Of a stretch of 64,000 bases of DNA, positions 46,534-54,982 are shown piece after piece; the first letter of the stretch is position 1; each line of letters opens with the position of its first letter. The notes under the pieces were generated by a model, which ran no database searches, was not told the origin of the DNA, and worked only from the letters and a program-made list of their open reading frames with translations. Source of the stretch: Holophagales bacterium (GTDB lineage: Bacteria > Acidobacteriota > Thermoanaerobaculia > UBA5066); the NCBI GenBank assembly GCA_016716705.1, contig JADJVF010000009.1:1-64000 (forward strand), in the 5' to 3' direction. The position numbers and the translations under genes were made by a program.

Positions 46534-47301
46534 ATGAAGCCCGTCCGCACGCCCCTCGTCGTCGCGAACTGGAAGATGAACAAGACGCCGTCGGAAGCCG
46601 CGGCCTTCTGCGACGACTTCCTCTCGCGCCTCCCGGGCCTGCCGGAAACGGTCGACCTCGCGATCGCGCCCGCGTATCCGGCCCTCGAGCGGGTCGGGCG
46701 GCACCTCGCCCCGACACGCGTGAAGCTGGCCGCCCAGGACGTCCACGTCGAGCCGAAGGGGGCCTTCACCGGCGAGGTGTCCGTCGCGATGCTCGCGGAC
46801 CTCGGCGTGGGCATGGCTCTCGTCGGGCACAGCGAGCGCCGGCGCGACCGGAAGGAGACCGAGGCCGACTTCTCCCGGAAGATGAAGCGCCTCGCCGACG
46901 CCGGCCTCATGCCGGTCTACTGCGTCGGGGAAACGCTCGAGGAACGTGACGGCGGGCGGACGGAAACCGTCCTGGCAGCGCAGATGAAGGCGCTCGAACT
47001 TTTCGGAGAGGCCCTTCCGCCAGGCTTCGTCCTCGCGTACGAGCCGGTCTGGGCCATCGGCACGGGGCGCGCCGCGACCCCCGACATGGCGGTCGACGCG
47101 CACGCGTTCCTCCGGGCACGCCTCGCGGACCGGTTCGGCCCGGCGGCGGCAGGTGGAGTGCGGATCCTCTACGGCGGCTCCGTCACCCCGGCCAACGCGA
47201 AGGAGCTCTTCTCCCGCGACGAGATCGACGGCGGCCTCGTCGGCGGGGCCTCCCTCGTCCCGGCTGACTTCGCCGCCCTCGCGGTCGCCGCGGGCGGTTG
47301 A
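46534..47301 (+). CDS. tpiA: Triosephosphate isomerase
   Basis: The enzyme interconverts dihydroxyacetone phosphate and glyceraldehyde 3-phosphate. The 255 residues include VVANWKMNKTPSEA (catalytic lysine), VGHSERRRD (catalytic histidine) and VLAYEPVWAIGTGRAAT (catalytic glutamate and flexible loop), with ILYGGSVTPANAKEL near the end. GGAGG stands before the ATG. It lies between pgk and secG. Confidence 0.97.
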   Translation: MKPVRTPLVVANWKMNKTPSEAAAFCDDFLSRLPGLPETVDLAIAPAYPALERVGRHLAPTRVKLAAQDVHVEPKGAFTGEVSVAMLADLGVGMALVGHSERRRDRKETEADFSRKMKRLADAGLMPVYCVGETLEERDGGRTETVLAAQMKALELFGEALPPGFVLAYEPVWAIGTGRAATPDMAVDAHAFLRARLADRFGPAAAGGVRILYGGSVTPANAKELFSRDEIDGGLVGGASLVPADFAALAVAAGG

Positions 47302-47394
47302 AACGACATCCCCTGTCCGTATTGGCCTTTGCGGGCCGGTGAGTTATCCTCATCGGCCCGTTTCGCCTCCGGGCGGCGGGCCGGAGACTCTTGC

Positions 47395-47783
47395 ATGATT
47401 TACGTCCTCGTCCCGATCTACATCCTCGTCTGCGTCTTCCTCATCCTGGTGGTCCTCCTCCAGCAGGGGAAGGGCGCGGACGTCGCGAGCGCCTTCGGCG
47501 CCTCCTCCTCGCAGACGACCTTCGGCGCGCGCGGCGCGACGACCGTCCTCGAGAAGGTGACGACCTGGTCCTTCGTCGCGTTCTCCGTCCTGGCCGTCGC
47601 GATCTCGCTGCTGCAGGCCCGCCCGAAGTCGTCGGTCCTCAAGGCGCTCGGCAATCAGCCTCCGGCCAAGACCGCACCGGCCGTGCCGGCAGCTCCGGCC
47701 CCGGCCAACAGCGTGCCCGTGGCTCCGGCTCCCGCGCGACGGGAGCTCCGGCCCCGGCTCCCGCCGGCCCGGCGCAGAAGTAG
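47395..47783 (+). CDS. secG: Preprotein translocase subunit SecG (frameshift near 47735)
   Basis: SecG helps SecYEG move proteins across the inner membrane. The first helix (residues 2-23) is followed by the family motif LLQQGKGADVASAFGASSSQTTFGARGATTVLEKVTTW and a second helix. The Ala/Pro-rich tail switches frame near 47735: one frame runs to 47811 with a basic, atypical end, the other gives GAPAPAPAGPAQK and a double stop TAGTAA at 47781-47786. I take the second. TATCCT about 45 bases upstream may be a local promoter. Confidence 0.9.
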
Positions 47784-47807
47784 TAACGACCCGATCCGCT
47801 TCGAGGC

Positions 47808-47835
47808 TTGATTCCTCGCCGCGGATCGGTATCAT
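47808..47835 (+). promoter_or_regulatory. Promoter for tRNA-Leu
   Basis: TTGATT (47808-47813) and TATCAT (47830-47835) are separated by 16 bases, a good vegetative promoter. Transcription would start about 7 bases further on, leaving a short leader before the tRNA at 47855. Confidence 0.6.
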
Positions 47836-47854
47836 CTCCCTCCCTCGCCACCGT

Positions 47855-47939
<85 letters not shown>

Positions 47940-47953
47940 CTTATCAGGTACGA

Positions 47954-47979
47954 GAAGGCCCGCCGGAAGGCGGGCCTTC
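47954..47979. terminator. Hairpin between tRNA-Leu and DUF4870 gene
   Basis: An 11-bp stem (GAAGGCCCGCC with GGCGGGCCTTC) closes a GGAA loop 14 bases after the tRNA. It is followed by GAATTTCC on the plus strand. It can also serve the convergent DUF4870 gene, whose stop is at 47999. Confidence 0.7.
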
Positions 47980-47998
47980 GAATTTCCGGGATGCGCCG

Positions 47999-48372
47999 TC
48001 AGAACTTCTGCGCGAAGTCCGAGAGACCGGGGATGAGGAACCGCTTCCCGCTCACCGCGTTCGTGATGCAGAGGATGATCACGACGACGTAGCCGAGCCA
48101 GAGCGGAAGCTGGAGCATCCCGACGATGCCGATGACCAGGCTCGCAATGAAGAGCCCGACCGTCAGGATCAGGTAGGCGACGAGGAGAACGAGGCCGTGC
48201 CTCGCATGCCACTGCACCTCGCGGTCGTTCTTCTCGGTGATGAGCGGGATCAGGGCCAGGATCCCCAGGTAGGACAGGACCAGCATCACGGAGCGGTTCG
48301 AGCTGACCACCGGCGCGGGGGGCGGCGGAGGGGGGGGGGCGGCGGTACGGGAGCCCCGAGGTCTTCCGGCAT
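47999..48372 (-). CDS. DUF4870-like membrane protein (frameshift in a 10-G run, 48330-48339)
   Basis: The ATG at 48372 follows AAAGGAG and gives MPEDLGAPVPPPP, then a polyproline tract encoded by a run of ten C on this strand. One more C would join it to the frame that encodes PVVSSNRSVMLVLSYLGILALIPLITEKNDREVQWHARHGLVLLVAYLILTVGLF and two further hydrophobic segments. The pattern of early helix, charged EKNDREVQWHARHGL and paired helices matches DUF4870 (Tic20-like) proteins. The corrected length is about 124 residues. The function is unknown. Confidence 0.8.
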
Positions 48373-48432
48373 CGCATTCTCCTTTTCTGGGTGCGGGCCG
48401 GAGTCTAAAGGGTCTGAAGCGAGAGCGCCGCT

Positions 48433-49254
48433 TCAGCGTACCGGGGGTTCGACCGCGACGATCCGGACCTCGCCGTTGACCGTCTCGACGGCCAGCCGGC
48501 CCTTGCCGTCCGCGATCGCTCCGCGCGCTTCCTTCGGGCCCCATTTCCCTTCGACCGACACCTCGGGGAAATCGGACCGGATCTTCCCGTTGACCGTCTG
48601 CAGGTCGAACCGGAAGGAGGAATCGCGGGCGCAGGAGACCGTCACCGAGCCGTTCACCGTCTCGAGGTCGGCGGCCTGAAGCGGCCCGGCGAAGGCGACG
48701 TCGACCGAGCCGTTCACGGTGTTCACGTTGAGCGAGGCGGCGTGCGCCTCGACCCGGACCGAGCCGTTCACGGTGTTCAGGGTCAGGGGCGCGACCCGCC
48801 CCTCGGCCGACACCCGGCCGTTGACCGTCTCGACGTCGACCGCGAGCCCGGCGGGCAGCAGGAGCTCGTACGCGACCTCGGCCCCGGCCCGGTTCCCCCA
48901 GCTGAAGATCCCCCAGGTCCGGGTCGGCTTCGGCAGGATCGTCTCGACGTCGAGAGTCGACCCCTGCTTCGTCACCCGGATCTGCGTCTGTTCGAGCGCC
49001 TCCTCGGCCCCGGAGCCCTTGGCCCGCTTGACGGCCGACACGCGGATGCTGGCCCTGTCCCACGTTCCGACCCGGACAGTGCCGTTCACGTTCTGGAGCC
49101 GAAGGCGGTCGATTCCCGATCCGGCGTAGGTCTTCTCGAACTTTTCCTCGAGGGCCTGGCCGGCCTGGACCACGCCCGGAAGGGCCACCGCGACGAAGAG
49201 AGCGAGCGCAGCGAAAGGAGCGACGAGACGGGGACGACGGCGGGACAGGTCCAT
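48433..49254 (-). CDS. Exported DUF4097-type beta-repeat protein
   Basis: The 273-residue product has an N-terminal signal (LVAPFAALALFVAVALPGVVQA). The body is built from short repeats centred on (T/N)VNG: NVNGTV, TVNGRV, TVNGSV three times, TVNGKI and TVNGEV, each one turn of a predicted beta-solenoid. This is the DUF4097/adhesin-like pattern. The repeats are also visible as similar DNA segments. TGGAGG precedes the ATG. Exported, probably periplasmic; no enzymatic residues are seen. The DUF4870 gene lies downstream on the same strand. Confidence 0.85.
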   Translation of the reverse strand: MDLSRRRPRLVAPFAALALFVAVALPGVVQAGQALEEKFEKTYAGSGIDRLRLQNVNGTVRVGTWDRASIRVSAVKRAKGSGAEEALEQTQIRVTKQGSTLDVETILPKPTRTWGIFSWGNRAGAEVAYELLLPAGLAVDVETVNGRVSAEGRVAPLTLNTVNGSVRVEAHAASLNVNTVNGSVDVAFAGPLQAADLETVNGSVTVSCARDSSFRFDLQTVNGKIRSDFPEVSVEGKWGPKEARGAIADGKGRLAVETVNGEVRIVAVEPPVR

Positions 49255-49307
49255 GGGCGGCCTCCACCAGCAGAAACGGACGGGAGGGGCGGAAAGTTTC
49301 GCTGCGG

Positions 49308-49763
49308 TCACGATTCGCCGACCGTCGTGCGGGCCAGCCGGTCCCCGAGCCGCCGGGAATCGGGCCGCTGGACGACGGCGAGCGCTTCGAGGAGGTTCAG
49401 GCCCGGGACGAGGAGCGGGAGGTTCCGGAGGACCGAATCGAGCGGCCTCACCCGGCCCCCGTCCGCCCTGGCGACCGAGAGCCCGAGGAGGACCTTGCCG
49501 GGGCTCGCCCCCCGCGCGTCCCGAAGGAGAAAGAGAACCACGAACAGGACCTGGGCCGCCCGGAAGACCCGGGGCAGGCCCACGGGAGGCTCCGCCGCGA
49601 GGAGGACGACGAGAAAGACGATGAGGGTGGCGAGGAGGAGAGGTCCACCGGCGAGGCAGATCAGGTCGAGGCCCAGGGCCGCGGCCCGCAGCCAGAGGCG
49701 CTCCGAAGGAACGAGGGAGAAGACGTCCCGCCGCGGCGTCCCGTAGGATGGGCTTCCGTGAAT
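49308..49763 (-). CDS. RDD family membrane protein, start unresolved
   Basis: The C-terminal 130 residues form an RDD protein: two hydrophobic segments (LGLDLICLAGGPLLLATLIVFLVVLLAA; VFRAAQVLFVVLFLL), ARGASPGKVLLGLSV, and a last hydrophobic stretch before RRLGDRLARTTV. No ATG, GTG or TTG occurs in frame between the RDD homology and the divergent add gene. The only candidate is an ATT at 49763-49761 after GGAGGG, inside the start of add. An indel may hide the real start. Family function is unknown, sometimes ion transport. Confidence 0.65.
   Translation of the reverse strand: MHGSPSYGTPRRDVFSLVPSERLWLRAAALGLDLICLAGGPLLLATLIVFLVVLLAAEPPVGLPRVFRAAQVLFVVLFLLRDARGASPGKVLLGLSVARADGGRVRPLDSVLRNLPLLVPGLNLLEALAVVQRPDSRRLGDRLARTTVGES
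49744..49749 (+). promoter_or_regulatory. -10-like TAGGAT for add (leaderless)
   Basis: TAGGAT ends 8 bases before the GTG of add, with no Shine-Dalgarno sequence. It matches the TAnnnT pattern. Confidence 0.4.
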
Positions 49764-50771
49764 GCCGCCGAGGCCCTCCGGGCCCTCCGCCTCCGGCCGA
49801 AGGCCGAGCTCCACCTCCACCTCGAGGGGTCGGTCCGCCCCGCGACCCTCGTCCGCCTCGCGCGGGCGGCCGGCTCGCCCCTCTTCCCCGACCTCGCCGC
49901 CGTTCGCGCCCGCCGCCGGTTCGACGGCCTTCCCGGCTTTCTCTCCCTCTACCGCGACGTCTGCCGCCTGCTGCGCTCCCCTGCGGACTTCGCCCTCCTC
50001 GCCCGGGACCTGACGGCCCGCCTCCGCCGGGAGCGGATCACCTACGCCGAGGTCTACGTCTCCCCCGCCATCGTCGACCGGCTCGGGCTCGACTGGCTGG
50101 CCGTGCGGGACGCGGTCGAGGCGGTCTTCGCCGGGCACGAGCGCCGGGGGCACGGACGGATCCGGGTCCTTCTCGATGCCGTACGGCACTTCGGACCCGA
50201 CGCGGCGCACCGCGTCCTCGACCTCCACGCGCGGCACCCCTGGCCGCGGGCCGTCGGCTTCGGCCTCGGCGGGGACGAGCTGGCCCTCCCCGCGCGCGAC
50301 TTCGCTTCGGTCTACCGGCGCCTGGACCGGCTCGGCCTGGCACCCGTCGTTCACGCCGGGGAGGTGGGAGGGCCGGACTCGGTCGCCGACGCGCTCCGCT
50401 GGCTGAAGCCCCGGCGGATCGCCCACGGCGTCGGGGCCGCCGGCGACCCGGCACTCGTTCGCCGCCTGGCCCGCTCCGACGTGGCGCTCGACGTCTGCCT
50501 CACCTCGAACGACGCCACCGGCGCCTTCCCGCTCCCTCGCAGCCCGGTCCTGGCCCTGCTGCGCGCCGGCGTGACCGTCACGCTCGCGACCGACGACCCC
50601 GGCCTCTTCGGGACGACGCTCCTCGGCGAATACCGTTGCCTGGCCCGCCTCGGGGCGACGCCGCTCGAGCTCGCCGCCGTGGCCCGGAGCGGGTTTCGGG
50701 CGGCGTTTGCGCCCCCCGGCCGCCATCAGCCCCCCAGGCCCGCTACCGGTTCCGCCAGGACCCGCTCGTAG
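49758..50771 (+). CDS. add: Adenosine deaminase family protein
   Basis: The 337-residue TIM-barrel amidohydrolase has the metal-binding KAELHLHLEGSVRP, HAGEVGGPDSVADAL (catalytic Glu region), RIAHGVGAAGDP, LTSNDATGAF and TLATDDPGLFGTTLLGEY. These fit adenosine deaminase; the closely related adenine or aminodeoxyfutalosine deaminases cannot be excluded. The GTG start is preceded by TAGGAT. Its last 46 bases overlap the 3' end of the convergent bshA gene, so the final Pro/Arg-rich residues may be constrained by both reading frames. Confidence 0.88.
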   Translation: MNAAEALRALRLRPKAELHLHLEGSVRPATLVRLARAAGSPLFPDLAAVRARRRFDGLPGFLSLYRDVCRLLRSPADFALLARDLTARLRRERITYAEVYVSPAIVDRLGLDWLAVRDAVEAVFAGHERRGHGRIRVLLDAVRHFGPDAAHRVLDLHARHPWPRAVGFGLGGDELALPARDFASVYRRLDRLGLAPVVHAGEVGGPDSVADALRWLKPRRIAHGVGAAGDPALVRRLARSDVALDVCLTSNDATGAFPLPRSPVLALLRAGVTVTLATDDPGLFGTTLLGEYRCLARLGATPLELAAVARSGFRAAFAPPGRHQPPRPATGSARTRS

Positions 50772-51868
50772 ATGGCGAGGTACCGGCCGACGATGGCGTC
50801 GGCGGCGAAGAGGGAAACGGCACGGTCCCGAGCCGCCTGCGACGCCGCACCCCAGGCTCTCTCGTCCTTCAGGAGGGCGATGCCATCCGCGGCGAGGCCG
50901 TCGATGTCCCCGACCTCCCTGAGGAACCCGGTCGTCCCGCTCTCGATGACTTCGGGGAGCCCCCCGGCGCGGTAGCCGAGGACGGGAACACCGCTCGCCT
51001 GCGCCTCGAGGGCCGAGAGGCCGAACGACTCCATGTCGGTCGTCAGGACGTAGAGGTCGGCGGCCGGCATGACCTCCTGGACGGCCGGCGTGTTGCCGAG
51101 GAAGTGGACGAGCCCCGCGATCCCCTTCTCCCGGCAGAGCGCTTCGGCCGCCGGCCGGTCCGGTCCGTCGCCGATCATCAGGAGGCGGCTCGGCACCTCC
51201 CGCCGGACGCGGTCGAAGACCTCGACCACGTCGACGACGCGCTTGACCGGACGGAAGTTCGAGACGTGCAGGAGGAGCCGCTCCCCCCCCCTCGCAAAGC
51301 AGGTGGTGCCGCGCTGGCCACCGTCCGGCTTCCACCTTACGGGGTCGATGAAGTTCGGGACGACGTCGATCTCCTTGGCGGGGTCGAAGACCTCGCGCGT
51401 CACCCGGGCGAGGTACTCGGAGACGGCGGTGACGGCGTCGGAGCGCTCGATGCCGAAGCGGGTGATCGGAAGGTAGGAGCGGTCCTGCCCGACGATCGTC
51501 ACGTCGGTCCCGTGGAGCGTCGTGACGACGGCGAGGCGCCGCGGCAGGAGCATCTCCTGCGCGAGGTGGGCCGAGATGGCGTGCGGGAGGGCGTAGTGCG
51601 CGTGAATGATGTCGAGCCCCTCGTGGAGGGCGACGTCGACGATGCGCGTGGCGAGGGCGAGGTCGTAGGGCGGGTAGTTGAAGAGCGGGTAGGTCGGGAC
51701 CGTGACCTCGTGGTAGGAGACCCGCTCGGCGAAGAGGTTCAGGCGCGACGGGAGGGCGTAGCTGATGAAGTGGACGTCGTGCCCGCGGACGGCGAGCTCG
51801 TGCCCGAGCTCGGTGGCGACGACCCCGGAGCCGCCGAAGGTCGGGTAGCAGGCGATGCCGATCTTCAC
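50726..51868 (-). CDS. bshA: Bacillithiol synthesis glycosyltransferase BshA
   Basis: BshA joins UDP-GlcNAc to L-malate in the first step of bacillithiol synthesis. The 380-residue GT4 protein begins MKIGIACYPTFGGSGVVATELGHELA, the hallmark of the family, and has SYALPSRLNLF, TTLHGTDVTIVG, VPNFIDPVRWKP and the donor site ESFGLSALEAQASGVPVLG. The GTG start is 3 bases after the bshB1 stop, so the three bsh genes form one transcript in the order bshC-bshB1-bshA. Confidence 0.95.
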   Translation of the reverse strand: MKIGIACYPTFGGSGVVATELGHELAVRGHDVHFISYALPSRLNLFAERVSYHEVTVPTYPLFNYPPYDLALATRIVDVALHEGLDIIHAHYALPHAISAHLAQEMLLPRRLAVVTTLHGTDVTIVGQDRSYLPITRFGIERSDAVTAVSEYLARVTREVFDPAKEIDVVPNFIDPVRWKPDGGQRGTTCFARGGERLLLHVSNFRPVKRVVDVVEVFDRVRREVPSRLLMIGDGPDRPAAEALCREKGIAGLVHFLGNTPAVQEVMPAADLYVLTTDMESFGLSALEAQASGVPVLGYRAGGLPEVIESGTTGFLREVGDIDGLAADGIALLKDERAWGAASQAARDRAVSLFAADAIVGRYLAIYERVLAEPVAGLGG

Positions 51869-51871
51869 CGG

Positions 51872-52605
51872 CTAGTACCCCGTCTCGAAGCCGTCGAAGG
51901 CGGCGAGCGGGTCGGCCAGGAGCGGCGGACGCGGCGAGACGAACCCTTCCGCCGCTCCCGCGTTGGCGAGGCGCCCGAACGCCCTCGCCCGCGCCGTGAC
52001 GCCTTCCAGGAACTCGGGCGACGAGATGAAGGTGGCGGGCTCCGTCGACGCCGGGTCGAAGAACTGGCTCTTGAACGCCCGGACGGCGGCGAGCTTGGTC
52101 TCGAGCACCTCCGTCACGTCGACGAGGAAGGTCGGCTCGGCGAGAAATGTCGACGGGTAGTAGACGACCTGCTGCGGCCGGTGCGGCGGGCGTCCCGTCT
52201 CGAGGGTGCGCAGCCCCGCGTAGAAGGCGGCGTCGGTCACGAGGCGGGAGGCGCGCACGTGGTCGGGGTGCCGGTCGACGGCGAGCGGCGCGAAGACGAG
52301 GCGCGGACGGCGGCGCCGGATGACGTCGATGACCTCCAGCTCCGCGGCGCGGTCGGTGCGCAGGTTTCCGTCCCCGAGGTCGAGGCCGTCGCGGAAGAGC
52401 GCCCCGAGGATGCGGGCCGACTCGGCCGCCTCGGCGGCGCGGGTCTCGGGGTTCCCCGGGTCCCCGCCTCGCCGCGCGTCAGGTCGAGGATGCCGACGCT
52501 CCGGCCACGACGGGAAAGGAGGGCGAGCGTGCCCCCGCACCCGAGCTCGACGTCGTCGGGGTGCGCCCCGACGGCCAGGATCTCGACCGTTTCCCGCTCG
52601 TTCAC
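51872..52605 (-). CDS. bshB1: Bacillithiol synthesis deacetylase BshB1 (frameshift near 52452-52460)
   Basis: BshB1 removes the acetyl group from GlcNAc-malate. The first frame (GTG at 52605, overlapping the bshC stop as GTGA) gives VEILAVGAHPDDVELGCGGTLALL with the zinc ligands HPDD, then LTRGEAGTRG. After a GGGG run the other frame continues NPETRAAEAAESARILGA, the expected LmbE-family sequence, with FAPLAVDRHPDHVRASRLV supplying a further zinc ligand. Joined length is about 244 residues. It lies between bshC and bshA. Confidence 0.93.
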
Positions 52606-54165
52606 AGCACGATCTCCTGCAGGCCCGCCACGTCCCAGCGGAGCTGCTCCTTCAGGGGCCCGACGAGGCCCGCGCGTCCGTACGCCAGGAGCCAGGGGAG
52701 CGGGCCGTAGACGCGTTCCGCGGGACGGCCGCCCGGGGCGAGCGCGGAGGCGAGACGGCGAAGCTGCCGGGCCTCGGTCTCGTTCGCGCGGCCCGCCGCC
52801 GCGCGGGTCCGCTCGAGGAGCTTGTCGAAGCTGAAGCGGAGGTTCTCCCGCGTCGACTCGAGCGGCTTGCCGAGCCCGGCCTCCACGGCCGAGAGGCGCG
52901 GGGCCAGCTCCGCGAGGGCCGCCAGGGCCGTGTCGCGGATCGCGCCGAGATCGTCGAGGAGCGCCCCCTCGCGGGCGGCACCGCGCGCCGCCAGGAGCGC
53001 GTCGGTCCCGGCGAAGAGGTCGACGAGCCCGAGCCCGAGCTTCTCGAGGGCGCGCCGCTCCGACGCGCCGACGGGCGCGGCCATCGGCCGCGCCACGAGC
53101 ACCGGCGGGACGATCCCGGCCCAGTCGAAGAGCGGGAGCATCTGCGCCCAGTAGGCGAGCTCGGCCGGACCGAGGACCGTGGCGGCCACGGGATACAGCG
53201 TCGAGGCGGAGAGCGGCCTCGAGAGCGCCGAGAACGACGGGAGCCACGCCCCGGACTCGAAGCGGGCGACGACATCCTCCGCGTCGAATCGCTTCCCCGT
53301 CGCGCCCCTTCAGCTCGAGACCGCCGTCCCGCTCGCGCAGGAGGAGGCGCTCGCCGTCGACGAGAGCGAAGAGGGGAAGCGCGTCCGGCTCCGAAGCGAC
53401 CTGCAGTGCGTGCCCGGCCGCCACGAGCTCCGCGGCGCGCGCGGCGAGGAGACGGCGCACCTCGGCCCTCTCGCGAACGAGGCGCACGGCGAGCGGCACG
53501 AGCACAGGCTTCTCTTCCGGGCGCGCCGCGTCGGCGAAGAGGAGCGCCGGCTCGGCGAGGAGCCAGGAGAGCGAGGCGACGAAGGCCTCGGCGTAGGTCT
53601 TCCCTTCGTGAGCCTCGCGGAGCGCCCGGAGGCTCTCCTCGTCGGCGAGGGCCCCTGCGCCGGCCCGGGCACGCTCGAGGAGGGCCGCGACGTCGACCTC
53701 GATCGGGAGCGCCCCGACCGGCTTCCTGTTCCTCGAGAGGGATTCCGGGTCGGGCCCCGCCTCCTGGGCGCCGTCGGGTCCGGGAAGGGGGACCCGCGTC
53801 ACCTCGACGAGGTCGTGGTCCTCCGTGGCGCACCAGAAGACGGGCGAGACGTCCGTTCCGGCCGATGACAGGGATTCGGAGATCTTCACGGCCGCGAGGG
53901 CCTTGACCGCCGTGAGGAGCGGCCCCGTCAGGAGGCCGGCCTGCTGACCCGTGAAGACCCCGGCGCGGCGGCCGGCGGCGAGCGCGGCGAGGGCCGGGTC
54001 GGCGCCGCCGCGTGGGACGAACGCGCCGAGGACCTTCGCGGCACGTTCCGCGATCGCCGTCGCAGAGGCCCGCTCGCCGAGGAACCGCACCACGTCGGGC
54101 TCGCCGGTCGCGTGCCCGAGCGCGAGGCGCGGGATACCCGGAAGGCGATCGAGCGGGACGGTCAC
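52602..54165 (-). CDS. bshC: Bacillithiol synthase BshC (frameshift near 53293)
   Basis: BshC is thought to add cysteine to glucosaminyl-malate. The first frame has GRRAGVFTGQQAGLLTGPLLTAVKAL and PVFWCATEDHDLVEVTRV, both BshC signatures, then a long helical insert and LFALVDGERLLLRERDGGLELKG. A G run at 53293-53296 shifts the frame; the next gives GKRFDAEDVVARFESGAWLPSFSALSRPL and ends with the C-terminal coiled coil and LLAYGRAGLVGPLKEQL. The corrected length is about 520 residues. Its GTG overlaps the stop of the upstream methyltransferase gene. Confidence 0.92.
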
Positions 54166-54935
54166 CGCGCCGCTCCCGCGACGGCGAGAAGGATGAGCCG
54201 GGGGGATCGGCGCGGGTCGAACGGGGACCCGTCGAAGTCGCCGAAGGCGGCGGTGACCTTCATGCGCGCGTCACCGTGGAGAGCTTCGAGCTCGTCGCGC
54301 AGGTAGACGCGGACCCTCTCGCGAAACGTGCGCGCCTGCGGACCGGTCCCCATCGTGATCTCCTTCTCGATCTTCCGTGTCGCCGCGTCGTAACGTCGCC
54401 GGATGGAGACCCGCTCCCCCGCGACCGTCTTCTCCTCCCGCGAGACGAGGGTCGAAAGGACGCGCGAGGCGTTGAAGACGTCGGAGAGGAAGGCGCCCCC
54501 GGGCGCGAGGACCCGGCCGATCTCGCCGACGACCCGGACGTCGTCCGCCGCGTCGTCGAAGTAGCCGAAGGAGGTGAAGAAGTTGACCACCGCGCCGAAG
54601 GAGCCGCGGGCGAAGGGGAGCCGCCTCATGTCGGCGCGGACCAACCCGGGGGCGGGGTCGGCCCGGCGGGCTCTTGCCCGCACGAGGAGCGTGGTCGAGA
54701 GGTCGACGCCGGTGACCGGCGTCCCGTGACGGGAGAGGACGACGGCGTGTCGCCCGGTTCCGCAGGCGAGGTCGAGGATCCCGCCGCGTCCCTTTCCGGC
54801 ATAGGGCCCGAGGAGGCCGAAGACGAACTGGGCCTGCCGCTGCGCCTCGAGGTCGTCCCGGTCGGGGTAGAGGGCGAGGTATTCCTCTCCGAACCAGCTC
54901 GCGTACCAGGGGTCTCGGTCCGTCTCGGCGTTCAC
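54162..54935 (-). CDS. SAM-dependent methyltransferase coupled to bshC
   Basis: The 257-residue class I methyltransferase has motif I ILDLACGTGRHAVVLSRHG, an acidic end of strand 2 in VTGVDLS, and LPFARGSFGAVVNFFTSFGYFDD. Its stop overlaps the bshC start (GTGA), which places it first in the bacillithiol operon. In Chlorobaculum tepidum a SAM methyltransferase (NmbA) makes N-methyl-bacillithiol, so the same role is a reasonable hypothesis here; the sequence itself does not prove the substrate. TATCAT lies 8 bases before the GTG start without a Shine-Dalgarno sequence. Confidence 0.85.
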   Translation of the reverse strand: MNAETDRDPWYASWFGEEYLALYPDRDDLEAQRQAQFVFGLLGPYAGKGRGGILDLACGTGRHAVVLSRHGTPVTGVDLSTTLLVRARARRADPAPGLVRADMRRLPFARGSFGAVVNFFTSFGYFDDAADDVRVVGEIGRVLAPGGAFLSDVFNASRVLSTLVSREEKTVAGERVSIRRRYDAATRKIEKEITMGTGPQARTFRERVRVYLRDELEALHGDARMKVTAAFGDFDGSPFDPRRSPRLILLAVAGAAR

Positions 54936-54943
54936 GCGAGAAG

Positions 54944-54949
54944 ATGATA
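54944..54949 (-). promoter_or_regulatory. -10-like TATCAT for the methyltransferase-bsh operon
   Basis: TATCAT on the minus strand ends 8 bases before the GTG at 54935, with no ribosome-binding site. It is one of the best matches to the TAnnnT leaderless pattern in the window. Confidence 0.5.
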
Positions 54950-54981
54950 CGGGGTCGTGCCCCGGGCCTGCTCCCGCAGGC
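54950..54981 (-). terminator. Two adjacent hairpins at the end of the ATP synthase operon
   Basis: GCCTGC/GCAGGC (54966-54981, loop TCCC) and CGGGG/CCCCG (54950-54964) lie directly after the stop of the 88-residue gene at 54983. They separate the atp transcript from the bsh promoter. Neither is followed by a U tract. Confidence 0.4.
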
Positions 54982-54982
54982 T

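Noticed and set aside
48433..49254. Repeated DNA units suggesting a CRISPR array
   Set aside because: The repeats are in frame, encode VNG turns of one protein and lack constant repeats with unique spacers.
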